This document shows, piece by piece, positions 32,482-42,650 of a DNA stretch of 64,000 nucleotides. The stretch is from NCBI RefSeq assembly GCF_003863335.1, contig NZ_RRAZ01000009.1, positions 62,001 to 126,000 of the forward strand, in the 5' to 3' direction. Position numbers and translations under genes: made by a program. The stretch's first letter is position 1; every line of letters begins with the position of its first letter. Source of the DNA: Falsigemmobacter faecalis (lineage in GTDB: Bacteria > Pseudomonadota > Alphaproteobacteria > Rhodobacterales > Rhodobacteraceae). Below the pieces are notes generated by a model. That model had not been told where the DNA came from and ran no database searches. It saw only the letters and a program-made list of their open reading frames with translations.

Positions 32482-32573
32482 AACTCCGCCTTGGACGTGT
32501 CAGAGTTTTGCAGCAGGTTCACGGGAGTGTCATCCCTTTGCAACCGGCCAAAGCTTCACGAGTCAGTAAGCTT

Positions 32574-33647
32574 TCAGCCAAAACGTGCAGGTGACAGCGC
32601 GGCGACCAGATCCGGGGCCAGACCCGGCGCCCGCCCGAGGATCAGATCCGCGCCCAGACGCGCCGCCCCAGGGGCGGTCTGAAAGCCATAACCACCCTGC
32701 CCGGCCTGCCAGAAAAATCCTTTGGCCGCAGGATCTTCGCCGATGACCAGAACGCGGTCCGGCGCGAAAGTCCTCAGCCCGCCCCAGGTCGCCAGCGGCC
32801 GGGTGACCCCGGTTGTGACATGGGCCTGATAGCGGTCCAGCCCCTCGGCCAGCGCCATGTCGTCGGAGAAAGCGTCATGCGGATCAACCGGCGTCTCTTC
32901 GGCGGGCGAGACGATCAGCGCCCCGGCATCGGGTTTGGCATACCAGCTTTCGCCGATGCCAAAAAAGATCGGCCAGCGCCGCAGATCCGCGCCCCCGGGC
33001 GCCGCGATCCGCGCCACCGAGCGGCGGAAAGGCTGAAAGCGCGGGCCGCTGACCCCGGCCATAGCGGCGATCTCATTCACCCAGGCCCCGGCGGCATTGA
33101 CCAGCAGCGGCGCCGTGAAAACTTCATCCCCCGCCGTCACCTGCCAGAGCGCGCCTTCGCGGCGGATGGCGGTGACACGAAGCCCCGTGCGCAAAGCACC
33201 ACCCTGCTGGCGCAGACGCTTCAGGGCATCCTGCATCAGAAGGTCAGTATCAATGTCCTGCGGACGGTCACAATAAGCCGCAAAAGCCACCTCGCGGCTG
33301 AGAATCGGGACGATCCCCCGCGCCTCAGTCAGCGAGAGTTCCTCAAGGTTCATGCCCGCAACATCGGCCTGAAAGGCCTCAGCCTCCCCCTCAAGACCCA
33401 GCAGCATCAGACCGCGCGGGCTGAGCCAGCCCCCGGCCTGATAGGCGTCAAAACTGGCCTCGGTCAGGGCGCGCACGGCGGGGGCACCATAGGCAGGCTC
33501 ATAAAGCGCGGCGGAGCGCCCGGAGGCGTGATAGCCAAAAGCCGTCTCGGCCTCCAGCACCAGAACCCGGGCCGAAGGCGCCAGGTCTGCGGCCAGCGTC
33601 AGACCTGCGACACCGCCGCCGATGATCAGAATATCCGGGGTGTTCAA
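32574..33647 (-). CDS. FAD-dependent oxidoreductase, D-arginine dehydrogenase-like (DAO family)
   Basis: Flavoprotein of 357 residues. The N-terminal dinucleotide motif is ILIIGGGVAGLTLA, followed by YHASGRSAALYEPAYG, a stretch typical of bacterial D-arginine dehydrogenase DauA relatives. C-terminal VIGEDPAAKGFFWQAGQGGYGFQTAP closes the FAD site. It probably oxidises a D-amino acid or secondary amine; the exact substrate is unknown. The start is TTG 33647, with GAGGT upstream inside the end of dnaE. The gene begins four bases past the dnaE stop, so the two are probably co-transcribed. Confidence 0.85.
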   Translation of the reverse strand: MNTPDILIIGGGVAGLTLAADLAPSARVLVLEAETAFGYHASGRSAALYEPAYGAPAVRALTEASFDAYQAGGWLSPRGLMLLGLEGEAEAFQADVAGMNLEELSLTEARGIVPILSREVAFAAYCDRPQDIDTDLLMQDALKRLRQQGGALRTGLRVTAIRREGALWQVTAGDEVFTAPLLVNAAGAWVNEIAAMAGVSGPRFQPFRRSVARIAAPGGADLRRWPIFFGIGESWYAKPDAGALIVSPAEETPVDPHDAFSDDMALAEGLDRYQAHVTTGVTRPLATWGGLRTFAPDRVLVIGEDPAAKGFFWQAGQGGYGFQTAPGAARLGADLILGRAPGLAPDLVAALSPARFG

Positions 33648-33651
33648 TGTG

Positions 33652-36600
33652 TTATACCTCTTCGACGGCCAGAACGCCCTGCACGGACTTCAGGGCGGAT
33701 TTCACCTGGGGCGTGACGGGCCAGGAACCGGGGATTGCCAGCTCCACCTCGGCACCCGAGGCGGGATCGATCACGGCAATGCTGATCTCGCCCTTGGCCT
33801 GACGCCCGGCCTCAGCCCTGGCGCGGCTCAGCAGCGCTGCGACGGAGGCTGCGGCCGAAGGCTCGCTCAGATGGATGCGCAGCTCACCCCCCCCGGCCCC
33901 CGCGGCGACGCTGTCGGCGAGTTCCACCCCGCGCGCCAGCAGCTTCAGGCTGTCGCCTTCGGCCGTGGCCTCAACGGTCATGACGACATTCATCCCCGGC
34001 TCAAGAAACTGCCGCGCAGCATCCAGCACATCCGAGAAGACCGTCACCTCATAAAGCCCCGTGGGATCCGAGCAGCCGACAAAGGCAAAGCGGTTCCCGC
34101 GCGAGGATTTCCGCTCCTGCCGGTTTGAGACCGAGCCCGCGAGTTTCGCCACCACCGGGCCGGCAGCCGCTTTGCGCCCCAGTTCCGCCAGCGTCAGCAC
34201 GCCCTTGCGCTTCAAAGCCCCCATCCAGTCATCGAGCGGATGGCCGGAGAGATAAAAGCCGATCGCCTGATGCTCCTGCGCCAGTTTGTCGACCGGCAGC
34301 CAGTCGTTGCGCATCGCAATCCGCGGCGGCGGAATGTCATCCCCCGCCTCACCAAAAAGCGAGACCTGGTTCGAGGACCGCGCCTCATGGATCGCGGCAG
34401 AATAAGCCACCAGCGCATCCAGCGCCTCAAAAACACGCGCCCGGTTCGGCACCAGCAGATCAAAGGCCCCGGCCCGCGCCAGCATCTCCAGCGGGCGTTT
34501 GCCGACCTTTTTCAACTCCACCCGGCTGGCGAAATCTGCAAGGTCGCGGAAGGGCTTATCGCCGCGCGCTGCAACGATGAGCTTCATGGCCTCAACGCCC
34601 ACATTCTTCAGCGCCCCAAGCGCATAGACCACCTGGCCTTCGTTCACCGTAAAGGTCGCATCCGAGCGGTTGATGCAGGGCGGCACCACCGGAATGCCCA
34701 TACGGTCCACTTCGCGCTTATAAACGCTCAGCTTATCCGTCAGATGGATATCGCAGTTCATCACCGCGGCCATGAATTCGACCGGATGGTTCGCCTTCAG
34801 CCAGGCGGTCTGATAAGAGACCACGGCATAGGCCGCCGCGTGGGACTTGTTGAAGCCATAGTTAGCGAATTTCTCAAGAAGATCAAAGACTTCTCCGGCT
34901 TTCTTCGCGTCGATATTATGGGTGGCTTTGGCCCCTTCGATGAATTTCGGGCGTTCCTTCGCCATCTCCTCGGGGATCTTTTTGCCCATCGCGCGGCGCA
35001 AAAGATCCGCGCCGCCCAGGCTGTAGCCGCCCATGACCTGGGCGATCTGCATCACCTGTTCCTGGTAGACGATGATGCCCTGGGTCTCTTTGAGGATCGG
35101 ATCAATGGTCGGGTGAAGCGACTCCAGCTCGCGCAGCCCGTGTTTCACCTCACAATAGACCGGGATATTCTCCATCGGGCCCGGGCGATAAAGCGCCACC
35201 AGCGCCACGATATCCTCAATACAGGTGGGCTTCATGCGCCGCAGCGCATCCATCATGCCAGAGCTTTCCACCTGGAAGACGGCCACGGTTTTCGCCGCGG
35301 CATAAAGCTCATAACTTGCTTTATCATCCAGCGGGATCGCGTTGATTTCATTGACAGTTCCGGCAGGCGGGTCATAGAGTTGACGCCCGTCTGAACTGAG
35401 GTGAATATCGCGGCCCTGGCCCAGTACCAGATCAATGGCATTCTGGATCACCGTCAGGGTTTTCAGACCCAGAAAGTCGAATTTCACCAGCCCCGCCGCT
35501 TCGACCCATTTCATATTGAACTGGGTGGCAGGCATCTCCGAGCGCGGATCGCGGTAGAGCGGCACCAGCTCATCGAGCGGGCGATCCCCGATCACCACCC
35601 CCGCCGCGTGGGTCGAGGCGTTGCGCAAAAGCCCCTCAAGCTGCTCGGCATAGGTCAGAAGGCGCTCCACGACCTCTTCCGATTTCGCAGCCTCGCGCAG
35701 GCGCGGCTCATCGGCCAGGGCCTTGGTGATCGAGACGGGCTTGACCCCTTCAACCGGGATCATCTTCGACAGCCGGTCGACCTGGCCGTAAGACATCTGC
35801 AGCACGCGGCCAACGTCGCGCACCGCCGCTTTTGACAGCAGCGCGCCGAAGGTGATGATCTGCCCCACTTTGTCGCGACCATAGCGGCCCTGAACATAGC
35901 GGATCACCTCTTCGCGGCGATCCATGCAGAAGTCGATGTCGAAGTCCGGCATCGAGACCCGTTCCGGGTTCAAAAACCGTTCAAACAGAAGCGCATAGCG
36001 CAGGGGATCAAGGTCGGTGATGGTCAGAACATAGGCCACCAGCGAGCCCGCCCCCGAGCCCCGGCCCGGACCGATCGGGATGCCCTGGGCTTTGCCCCAT
36101 TTGATGAAATCCGCAACGATCAGGAAGTAGCCGGGGAAGCCCATCCGCTCGATGATCGTCAGCTCAAATTCCAGCCGCTTTTCATAGTCTTCGCGCGGAG
36201 CGGCCAGCGGGATCACCGCAAGGCGCTTTTCCAGGCCCTCCCAGGCCTGACGGCGCAGCTCTTCGACCTCATCTGCGGCGAAAACCGGCAGGATCGGCTT
36301 GCGCTTATAGGCGGCAAAGGCGCAGCGGCGGGCGATTTCCACCGTATTTTCCAGGGCTTCAGGCAGATCGGCAAAAAGCGCCGCCATGACTTCGGGGGAT
36401 TTCAGGCTATGCGCGGGCGTCAGGCGACGGCGCGGCGCGGATTGATCCACATAGGCCCCGTCGGCGATGCAGATCAGCGCATCATGCGCCTCATACATCT
36501 TCGGGTCGGGAAAATGGACGTCATTGGTCGCGACAATCGGCAGAGCTTTGGCATAGGCCATTTCAAGGAAGGGCCGCTCGGTCAGCCGCTCACCCGCCGT

Positions 36601-37152
36601 AAACTGGCCATCCTCGCCCGGGTGGCGCTGCAGTTCCACATAAAAGCGGTCGGGGTAAATCGCCGCCAGGCGGTCGAGCAGCGCTTCGGCCCGGGCGTTT
36701 TGGCCGCCCTGCAGCAGCCGCCCCACCGGGCCCTCGGCCCCGCCGCTCAGACAGATCAGCCCCTCGGCATGATCCGCCAGATCTTCCACCGTCACCTGCG
36801 GCACCTCAGCGGTTTCGCGCAGATAAAGGCAGGAGTTCAGCTTCATCAGATTTTCATAGCCGCGCTCGTTCTGCGCCAGCAGCACCACCGGCGCGGGCGC
36901 ACGGGGCTTTTCGCCCTGGGGTGCCGGATCAAAGCGCAGCGAGAGCTGGCAGCCCACGATGGGCTGCACGCCCGAGCCAATCGCCGTGACGGAAAATTCC
37001 AGCGCAGCAAAGAGGTTATTGGTATCCGTCACCGCAATCGCGGGGATATTTCCCGCCACACAAAGCTTCACAAGCTTCTTCAGCGGCACCGCCCCTTCAA
37101 GGAGCGAATATTCGGTATGGGTGCGGAGGTGGATGAATCGTGGCTGGCTCAT
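33652..37152 (-). CDS. dnaE: DNA polymerase III subunit alpha
   Basis: Replicative polymerase of 1166 residues, the size of DnaE1. The N-terminal PHP domain starts RFIHLRTHTEYSLLEGA. The catalytic block is MPDFDIDFCMDRREEVI, with three Asp near residue 400, preceded by GPGRGSGAGSLVAYVL. A helix-hairpin-helix region and OB fold follow (TRP and nucleic-acid-binding segment VMTVEATAEGDSLKLL). The start MSQPRF at 37152 fits the family; 164 further open codons upstream are unrelated. The SD is poor. Confidence 0.97.
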   Translation of the reverse strand: MSQPRFIHLRTHTEYSLLEGAVPLKKLVKLCVAGNIPAIAVTDTNNLFAALEFSVTAIGSGVQPIVGCQLSLRFDPAPQGEKPRAPAPVVLLAQNERGYENLMKLNSCLYLRETAEVPQVTVEDLADHAEGLICLSGGAEGPVGRLLQGGQNARAEALLDRLAAIYPDRFYVELQRHPGEDGQFTAGERLTERPFLEMAYAKALPIVATNDVHFPDPKMYEAHDALICIADGAYVDQSAPRRRLTPAHSLKSPEVMAALFADLPEALENTVEIARRCAFAAYKRKPILPVFAADEVEELRRQAWEGLEKRLAVIPLAAPREDYEKRLEFELTIIERMGFPGYFLIVADFIKWGKAQGIPIGPGRGSGAGSLVAYVLTITDLDPLRYALLFERFLNPERVSMPDFDIDFCMDRREEVIRYVQGRYGRDKVGQIITFGALLSKAAVRDVGRVLQMSYGQVDRLSKMIPVEGVKPVSITKALADEPRLREAAKSEEVVERLLTYAEQLEGLLRNASTHAAGVVIGDRPLDELVPLYRDPRSEMPATQFNMKWVEAAGLVKFDFLGLKTLTVIQNAIDLVLGQGRDIHLSSDGRQLYDPPAGTVNEINAIPLDDKASYELYAAAKTVAVFQVESSGMMDALRRMKPTCIEDIVALVALYRPGPMENIPVYCEVKHGLRELESLHPTIDPILKETQGIIVYQEQVMQIAQVMGGYSLGGADLLRRAMGKKIPEEMAKERPKFIEGAKATHNIDAKKAGEVFDLLEKFANYGFNKSHAAAYAVVSYQTAWLKANHPVEFMAAVMNCDIHLTDKLSVYKREVDRMGIPVVPPCINRSDATFTVNEGQVVYALGALKNVGVEAMKLIVAARGDKPFRDLADFASRVELKKVGKRPLEMLARAGAFDLLVPNRARVFEALDALVAYSAAIHEARSSNQVSLFGEAGDDIPPPRIAMRNDWLPVDKLAQEHQAIGFYLSGHPLDDWMGALKRKGVLTLAELGRKAAAGPVVAKLAGSVSNRQERKSSRGNRFAFVGCSDPTGLYEVTVFSDVLDAARQFLEPGMNVVMTVEATAEGDSLKLLARGVELADSVAAGAGGGELRIHLSEPSAAASVAALLSRARAEAGRQAKGEISIAVIDPASGAEVELAIPGSWPVTPQVKSALKSVQGVLAVEEV

Positions 37153-37254
37153 GGCACCAGCATAGGGGCTGACCCGCGCGGGTGGAAGGCTTCCTTGACA
37201 GCGGCGGCGACGGGGCGCAGGCTGCCCCGGTGACCTCAGGTCAGGGAGAACCCG

Positions 37255-37722
37255 ATGGAGCAGGCCCGCGACCTCAGCTTTGAAGTGGCACTGGCCTGCA
37301 CCCCCGCTGCGGCCTGGCGCTGCTGGACCGAAGCCGAACTTTTGAAACGCTTTTTTGCGCCCGAGCCTGGGCGCACGGAAGAGGCCGTCATCGACCCGGT
37401 GCCGGGCGGGCGGTTTTACACGAAGATGGTCTTTGCAGCGCACGGCGAGATCCGTGGCGAGGGCTGCATCCTGCATGTCGAGCCGGGGCGGCGTCTGGTT
37501 TTCACCGATTCCCTCTCGGCGGGCTGGCGTCCCAACCGCGAGGGGTTCTTTACCGCGGATCTGCGGTTTGTCCCCGGTGAGGCGGGCGGCTGCCTTTACC
37601 GCGTGACCGCGCGTCACGCCGATGGCGCAGCGGCAGAGCGTCATGCGCAGATGGGCTTTGTGAGCGGCTGGACCCAGGTCGCGCGGCAGCTTGAGCGGGT
37701 GGCTCAGACCCTGAAAGCGTGA
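37255..37722 (+). CDS. SRPBCC / AHSA1-like protein
   Basis: Small soluble protein of 155 residues with the START-like fold of Aha1 C-terminal homologs. Features are FEVALACTPAAAWRCWTEAELLKRFFAP at the N-terminus, PGGRFYTKM and GCILHVEPGRRLVFTDSL, and a C-terminal amphipathic helix ending GWTQVARQLERV. Bacterial members have varied or unknown ligands; the Hsp90 activator name does not imply function. ATG 37255 has CAGGGAG eight bases upstream. It is divergent from dnaE with 102 bases between. Confidence 0.8.
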   Translation: MEQARDLSFEVALACTPAAAWRCWTEAELLKRFFAPEPGRTEEAVIDPVPGGRFYTKMVFAAHGEIRGEGCILHVEPGRRLVFTDSLSAGWRPNREGFFTADLRFVPGEAGGCLYRVTARHADGAAAERHAQMGFVSGWTQVARQLERVAQTLKA

Positions 37723-37886
37723 CGGCGCGCAGAATTTTGACCCCCGGATGCATCTTCTGCGGACTTATTCTGTGGACTTAGTGTCGCGGATCGGCTTTCC
37801 TGAATGACAGCCAGGGGCCTGTCCTTACGCCGCATCGGGACACGCCGCCAATTTTGCAGATCACTGGTAACGCGGCGGATCAGACG

Positions 37887-39272
37887 ATGAGTGATGTAGC
37901 GTTTCTGCTGAATGGAACGCCGGTACGTGTGGAGGGCGTCTCTCCCGCACGCACCCTGCTGGACTGGCTGCGTGAAGAGCGCGGGCTGACCGGCACCAAA
38001 GAGGGCTGCAATGAGGGAGACTGCGGGGCCTGCACGGTCGTCGTCTCGGATGAGGCGGGATCGCGGGCTCTGAACGCCTGTATCCTCTTTTTGCCGCAGC
38101 TTCAGGGCAAATCCATCCGCACGGTTGAGGGCTTTGCCGATGAGGCGGGGCGGCTGTCCCCGGTCCAGCAGGCCATGGCCGAGTGCCACGGCAGCCAATG
38201 TGGGTTTTGCACGCCCGGCATCGTGGCCAGTCTGACCGCCGCCGTCATTTCGGGGGCGCGCGATCATGACCGCACCCTGGCGGGCAACCTTTGCCGCTGC
38301 ACCGGCTATGCGCCGATCATCCGCGCCGCAAAAGCCGCCGAGACTGCGCCGCTGCCGGTCTGGGTGACTTCTGACCGCAGCAGGGCGCTGCCGCCGGTCA
38401 TGAACCGGTCCCGGGCGGCCTGGTTTGCGCCGCAGAGTTCCGATGAGCTTGCGGCCCTGTATCTGGCGAACCCACAGACGCGGCTGATCGCCGGGGCGAC
38501 CGATGTCGGGCTTTGGGTGACCAAGGGTCTGAAGGATCTCGGCCCCGTGGCTTTTATCGCCGGGGTGAAGGATCTTCAGCGCATTGAAGAGACCGCTGAG
38601 CACTTCCGCATCGGGGCCATGGTGACCCTCTCGGACCTGCTGGCCGCGCTGAGCCCGCATTTTGCCTCTCTGGGCGCGATGCTGGCGCGCTATGCCTCGG
38701 TGCAGGTCAGGAATGCCGCCACCATTGGCGGCAATATCGGCAATGGCTCGCCCATCGGCGACAGCCCGCCCGCGCTGATCGCGCTGGACGCAAAGCTGCA
38801 TCTGCGCCGCGGTGACAGCCGCCGCAGTCTGCCGCTTGAGGCCTATTTCCTCGACTATGGCCGTCAGGACCGCCAGCCCGGCGAATTTATCGAATGGATC
38901 GAGATCCCGAAGCAGGCCGATACCCTGCGGGTGGCCAAGCTCTCAAAGCGGTTTGACCAGGATATCTCTGCCGTGCTCGGGGCGTTTAATCTTGTCACCG
39001 AGGCGGGGGTGATCGCTTCGGCCCGTATCGCCTTCGGGGGCATGGCGGGAACGCCAAAACGGGCCGGCGCGACGGAGGCCGCGCTGATCGGTCGGGCGCT
39101 CTCGGATGAGACGCTGCGGGCCGCTCAGGCCGCACTGGAGACAGATTTCACGCCGCTCTCAGATATGCGGGCCTCGGCAGCCTACCGGATGGAGGGCGCG
39201 AAAGGCATGCTCGCGCGCGTCTTTGCCGAGGCCCGGGGCCTCAAAACCGATCTTCACGAGGTGCAGGCATGA
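37887..39272 (+). CDS. xdhA: Xanthine dehydrogenase small subunit XdhA (2Fe-2S and FAD)
   Basis: Electron-transfer subunit of the molybdenum hydroxylase that turns hypoxanthine and xanthine into urate, 461 residues. Two [2Fe-2S] sites: plant-type cysteines in [11 protein letters not shown] with a fourth Cys in LNACILF, and helical-type CGFC ... CRC in [11 protein letters not shown] and NLCRCTGY. The FAD domain contains [12 protein letters not shown] and [21 protein letters not shown] 37887 gives the family N-terminus [10 protein letters not shown]; 11 extra open codons were dropped. The stop overlaps xdhB by four bases. Confidence 0.95.
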   Translation: MSDVAFLLNGTPVRVEGVSPARTLLDWLREERGLTGTKEGCNEGDCGACTVVVSDEAGSRALNACILFLPQLQGKSIRTVEGFADEAGRLSPVQQAMAECHGSQCGFCTPGIVASLTAAVISGARDHDRTLAGNLCRCTGYAPIIRAAKAAETAPLPVWVTSDRSRALPPVMNRSRAAWFAPQSSDELAALYLANPQTRLIAGATDVGLWVTKGLKDLGPVAFIAGVKDLQRIEETAEHFRIGAMVTLSDLLAALSPHFASLGAMLARYASVQVRNAATIGGNIGNGSPIGDSPPALIALDAKLHLRRGDSRRSLPLEAYFLDYGRQDRQPGEFIEWIEIPKQADTLRVAKLSKRFDQDISAVLGAFNLVTEAGVIASARIAFGGMAGTPKRAGATEAALIGRALSDETLRAAQAALETDFTPLSDMRASAAYRMEGAKGMLARVFAEARGLKTDLHEVQA

Positions 39273-41584
39273 GTGTCGGGCTGTCCGTTCAACATGATTC
39301 AGGCGTGCTGCATGTCTCGGGCCAGGCGCGGTATATCGATGATATCCCCCTGCCCGCCAATGTGCTGCATCTGGCCTTTGGCCTGTCCTCCGAGGCCCAT
39401 GCCGAGATCCTGAGCATGGATCTGAGTGCTGTGCGCGCCGCCCCCGGTGTGGTGGCGGTCCTGACCGCTGAGGATCTGCCCCACGGGGCCGACTGCTCGC
39501 CCTCAGCCCATGATGAGCCGCTGCTGGCGGAGGGCCGGGTTCATTACATGGGCCAGCCGGTTTTTCTGGTGCTGGCCGAGAGCCATCTGGCGGCCCGCAA
39601 AGCGGCGCGGCTTGGCAAAATCACCTATGAAGCCCTGCCCGCCATCCTGACCGTGGAACAGGCGCTGGCCGCCGAAAGCCGCTTTGGCCCCCCGGTGATC
39701 TGGGAGCGCGGGGAGACCGAGGCTGCGCTGGAAGCCGCGCCCCGGCGTCTTTCGGGCGTCATTGAGATGGGCGGACAGGAGCATTTCTACCTCGAATCCC
39801 AGGCCGCTGCGGTGCTGCCGGGCGAAGGCGGGGATCTGCATGTCTACAGCTCGACCCAGCATCCGACCGAGATCCAGCATAAGGTGGCCGAGGCCATCGG
39901 TCGCCCTATGCATGCCGTGCGCGTGGAATGCCGCCGCATGGGGGGCGGCTTTGGCGGCAAGGAAAGCCAGGGCAATGCGCCCGCCATCGCCTGCGCCATC
40001 GGGGCTTTGCTGACCGGGCGGCCCTGCAAGATGCGCTATGACCGCGATGACGACATGGTCATCACCGGCAAGCGGCATGATTTCCGCATCCGCTATGATG
40101 TGGGCTATGACGGTCAGGGCCGCATCCAGGCGGTCTCGTTTCAGCACTACACCCGCGCAGGCTGGGCGCAGGATCTGACCCATCCGGTCGCCGACCGCGC
40201 GATGCTGCATTCCGACAATGCCTATTTCATCCCGGCGATGCGGATTGAGAGCCACCGCCTGCGCACCAATACCCAAAGCGCCACCGCCTATCGCGGCTTT
40301 GGCGGCCCGCAGGGGATGCTGGGGATTGAGCGGGTGCTTGATCATCTCGCCCATGCGCTTGGCCGCGATCCGCTGGAGGTGCGGCGGCTGAACTTCTATC
40401 CCGACCGCCCCACGGATGGCCTCCCCCCGGCGGAGGTGGCCACCACCCATTACGGCCAGGAAGTCCGGGATATGGTGCTGGGCCGCCTGACCGACCGGCT
40501 GGTGCAAAGCGCAGAGTATCACGCCCGCCGCAAAGCGATTGCCGAGTGGAACGCCGCCAACCCGGTGCTGAAACGCGGCATCGCGCTAACGCCGGTGAAA
40601 TTCGGGATTTCCTTCACGCTGACGCATCTCAATCAGGCGGGGGCGCTGGTTCATGTCTATGCCGATGGCTCGGTGCATCTCAATCACGGCGGCACCGAGA
40701 TGGGCCAGGGGCTGTTTCGCAAGGTCAGTCAGGTGGCGGCCTCCGAATTCGGCCTGCCGCTGGAGCTGATTAAGATCACCGCGACCGATACGGCGAAGGT
40801 GCCCAATACCTCGGCCACCGCGGCCTCTTCGGGGACGGATCTCAATGGCATGGCGGTCCAGGTCGCCTGTGTGACGATCCGCGACCGTATGGCGGCGCAT
40901 CTGGCATCGGTGGCGGGCGTCGCGCCGGAGCAGGTTCGCTTTGAGGGCGGCCGGGTCACCGCAGGCTCTGCCGAGATGACCTTTGGCGAGGCAGCTGCGG
41001 CCTGCTATGCCGCGCGGGTCTCGCTGTCCTCGACGGGCTATTACAAAACCCCCGACCTGTCATGGGACCGCGCAAAGGGGCGCGGCCGGCCGTTCTTCTA
41101 CTTCGCCTATGGCGCGGCGGTCTCGGAGGTGGTGATTGACACGCTTACCGGCGAAAACCGCATTCTCAGGACCGATATTCTGCATGATGCGGGGGCTTCG
41201 CTGAACCCTGAGCTGGACATCGGACAGATTGAGGGCGGCTTTGTGCAGGGCGCGGGCTGGCTGACCACGGAAGAACTGGTCTGGGACGATCAGGGCCGTC
41301 TGCGCACCCATGCGCCCTCGACCTATAAAATCCCGGCCTGCGCGGACCGGCCCCGGACCTTCAATGTCACCCTTTGGGATGAGCCGAACCCCGAAGCCAC
41401 GATCTACCGCTCGAAGGCGGTCGGAGAGCCGCCCTTCATGCATGGCAATTCCGTGCTGATGGCGCTGTCGGATGCCATTGCAAGCTGTGGCGATGTCAGC
41501 CGCTATGTCGCGCTCGATGCGCCCGCCACGCCCGAGCGGGTGCTGATGGCCGTGCGCGCGCAGCAGGGCCATCAGCATGGCTGA
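39269..41584 (+). CDS. xdhB: Xanthine dehydrogenase molybdopterin-binding subunit XdhB
   Basis: Catalytic subunit of 771 residues carrying the molybdopterin cofactor. Visible motifs: [13 protein letters not shown] at the N-terminus, [22 protein letters not shown] and [11 protein letters not shown] in the Moco domains, [11 protein letters not shown], and the C-terminal [15 protein letters not shown], which carries the catalytic glutamate. The xanthine oxidase family Arg and Glu substrate contacts appear intact by eye. It overlaps xdhA by four bases and xdhC by eight. Confidence 0.95.
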   Translation: MSVGLSVQHDSGVLHVSGQARYIDDIPLPANVLHLAFGLSSEAHAEILSMDLSAVRAAPGVVAVLTAEDLPHGADCSPSAHDEPLLAEGRVHYMGQPVFLVLAESHLAARKAARLGKITYEALPAILTVEQALAAESRFGPPVIWERGETEAALEAAPRRLSGVIEMGGQEHFYLESQAAAVLPGEGGDLHVYSSTQHPTEIQHKVAEAIGRPMHAVRVECRRMGGGFGGKESQGNAPAIACAIGALLTGRPCKMRYDRDDDMVITGKRHDFRIRYDVGYDGQGRIQAVSFQHYTRAGWAQDLTHPVADRAMLHSDNAYFIPAMRIESHRLRTNTQSATAYRGFGGPQGMLGIERVLDHLAHALGRDPLEVRRLNFYPDRPTDGLPPAEVATTHYGQEVRDMVLGRLTDRLVQSAEYHARRKAIAEWNAANPVLKRGIALTPVKFGISFTLTHLNQAGALVHVYADGSVHLNHGGTEMGQGLFRKVSQVAASEFGLPLELIKITATDTAKVPNTSATAASSGTDLNGMAVQVACVTIRDRMAAHLASVAGVAPEQVRFEGGRVTAGSAEMTFGEAAAACYAARVSLSSTGYYKTPDLSWDRAKGRGRPFFYFAYGAAVSEVVIDTLTGENRILRTDILHDAGASLNPELDIGQIEGGFVQGAGWLTTEELVWDDQGRLRTHAPSTYKIPACADRPRTFNVTLWDEPNPEATIYRSKAVGEPPFMHGNSVLMALSDAIASCGDVSRYVALDAPATPERVLMAVRAQQGHQHG

Positions 41585-42650
41585 TCTGTCCCGCCTGCGG
41601 GAGGCCACGGCCCGCCACGCCCTGGTTGCGCGGATCGTGGTGGCCGGGTTCGAGGGCTCTGCCCCGCGCGAGACCGGCACAGCCATGCTGGTCTGGCCCG
41701 GCGGCTCCGAGGGCACCATCGGCGGCGGCGCGCTGGAGTTTGAGGCCATGGCCCGGGCGCGCGCCATGATCGCGGCCGGTGATCTGACGCCGCGGCTGAC
41801 CCGCGAGCCGCTGGGGCCAAAGCTTGGCCAATGCTGCGGCGGCGCCGTCACGCTGCTCACGGAAGTCTTCTCGCAAAGCACCCTGCCAGAGCCGGACGCG
41901 GGCCTCTGGCTGCGCCCGGTAACACCCGAGGCGCGGGCCGGGCGGGAGATGCCATTCACGCTGCGCCGTATCGTCGCACGCGGCCGCTCAGCGGCCGGTC
42001 CGGCCCCCCGCCCCGGCCTTTATCTGGGCTGGATGGCGGAGCCGGTCGCCGCCGCAAAACAGCCGCTGTGGATCTGGGGGGCGGGCCATGTCGGACGCGC
42101 CATGGTGCAGGTATTGCAGCCGCTGCCGGACTGGCAGATCACCTGGATCGACACCGACCGCAGGCGCTTTCCCGAGGCCATCCCCGAGGGGGTCACCCCC
42201 CTTCACGACGACGCACCACAGCGATTTTGCAGCGAGGCTCCGGCCGGGGCTGCGCATCTGATTGTCACTTTCTCACATGCGCTTGATCTGGAACTTTGCC
42301 ACCGGCTTCTGCTAGGGGGGGAGTTCAGCTTTCTGGGACTGATCGGTTCGGCCACCAAAAGGGCGCGTTTCCGGTCCCGACTTGCAGCTTTGGGACATCG
42401 GGAGGACGCGCTTGCGCGGCTGACCTGCCCGATCGGCGAACGGAGTTTTGGCAAGCATCCTCAGGCCATTGCCATCGGCGTGGCGCATCAATTGTTAAAA
42501 CGGCATTCCGAGGCGGAGATCACGGATGACATCATCGACCGGCCCCCTGCTGAGCCTCAGCGGCCTGACGAAAGCCTATCCGGGGGTGGTCGCGAACAGC
42601 GACGTCTCCTTCAGCATCGGACCGGGGGAAATCCACGCGCTTCTCGGTGA
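41577..42650 (+). CDS. xdhC: Xanthine dehydrogenase accessory protein XdhC
   Basis: Binds molybdenum cofactor, promotes its sulfuration and inserts it into XdhB. The N-terminal GSAPRETGTAMLV and GTIGGGALEFEA, then LGQCCGG with paired cysteines, are diagnostic. The C-terminal Rossmann part has WIWGAGHVGRAMVQVL and FLGLIGSATKRARF. After GKHPQAIAIGVAHQLL (about residue 308) the family similarity ends, yet the frame continues about 48 residues, overlapping the next gene by 125 bases. A TAA in the next frame lies at 42495-42497. The tail could be real, or the result of a small indel. Confidence 0.9.
   Translation: MADLSRLREATARHALVARIVVAGFEGSAPRETGTAMLVWPGGSEGTIGGGALEFEAMARARAMIAAGDLTPRLTREPLGPKLGQCCGGAVTLLTEVFSQSTLPEPDAGLWLRPVTPEARAGREMPFTLRRIVARGRSAAGPAPRPGLYLGWMAEPVAAAKQPLWIWGAGHVGRAMVQVLQPLPDWQITWIDTDRRRFPEAIPEGVTPLHDDAPQRFCSEAPAGAAHLIVTFSHALDLELCHRLLLGGEFSFLGLIGSATKRARFRSRLAALGHREDALARLTCPIGERSFGKHPQAIAIGVAHQLLKRHSEAEITDDIIDRPPAEPQRPDESLSGGGREQRRLLQHRTGGNPRASR

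Noticed and set aside
37153-37644. 164-codon N-terminal extension of dnaE
   Set aside because: It runs antisense through the AHSA1-like gene and has no polymerase similarity; PHP domain starts right after the ATG at 37152.
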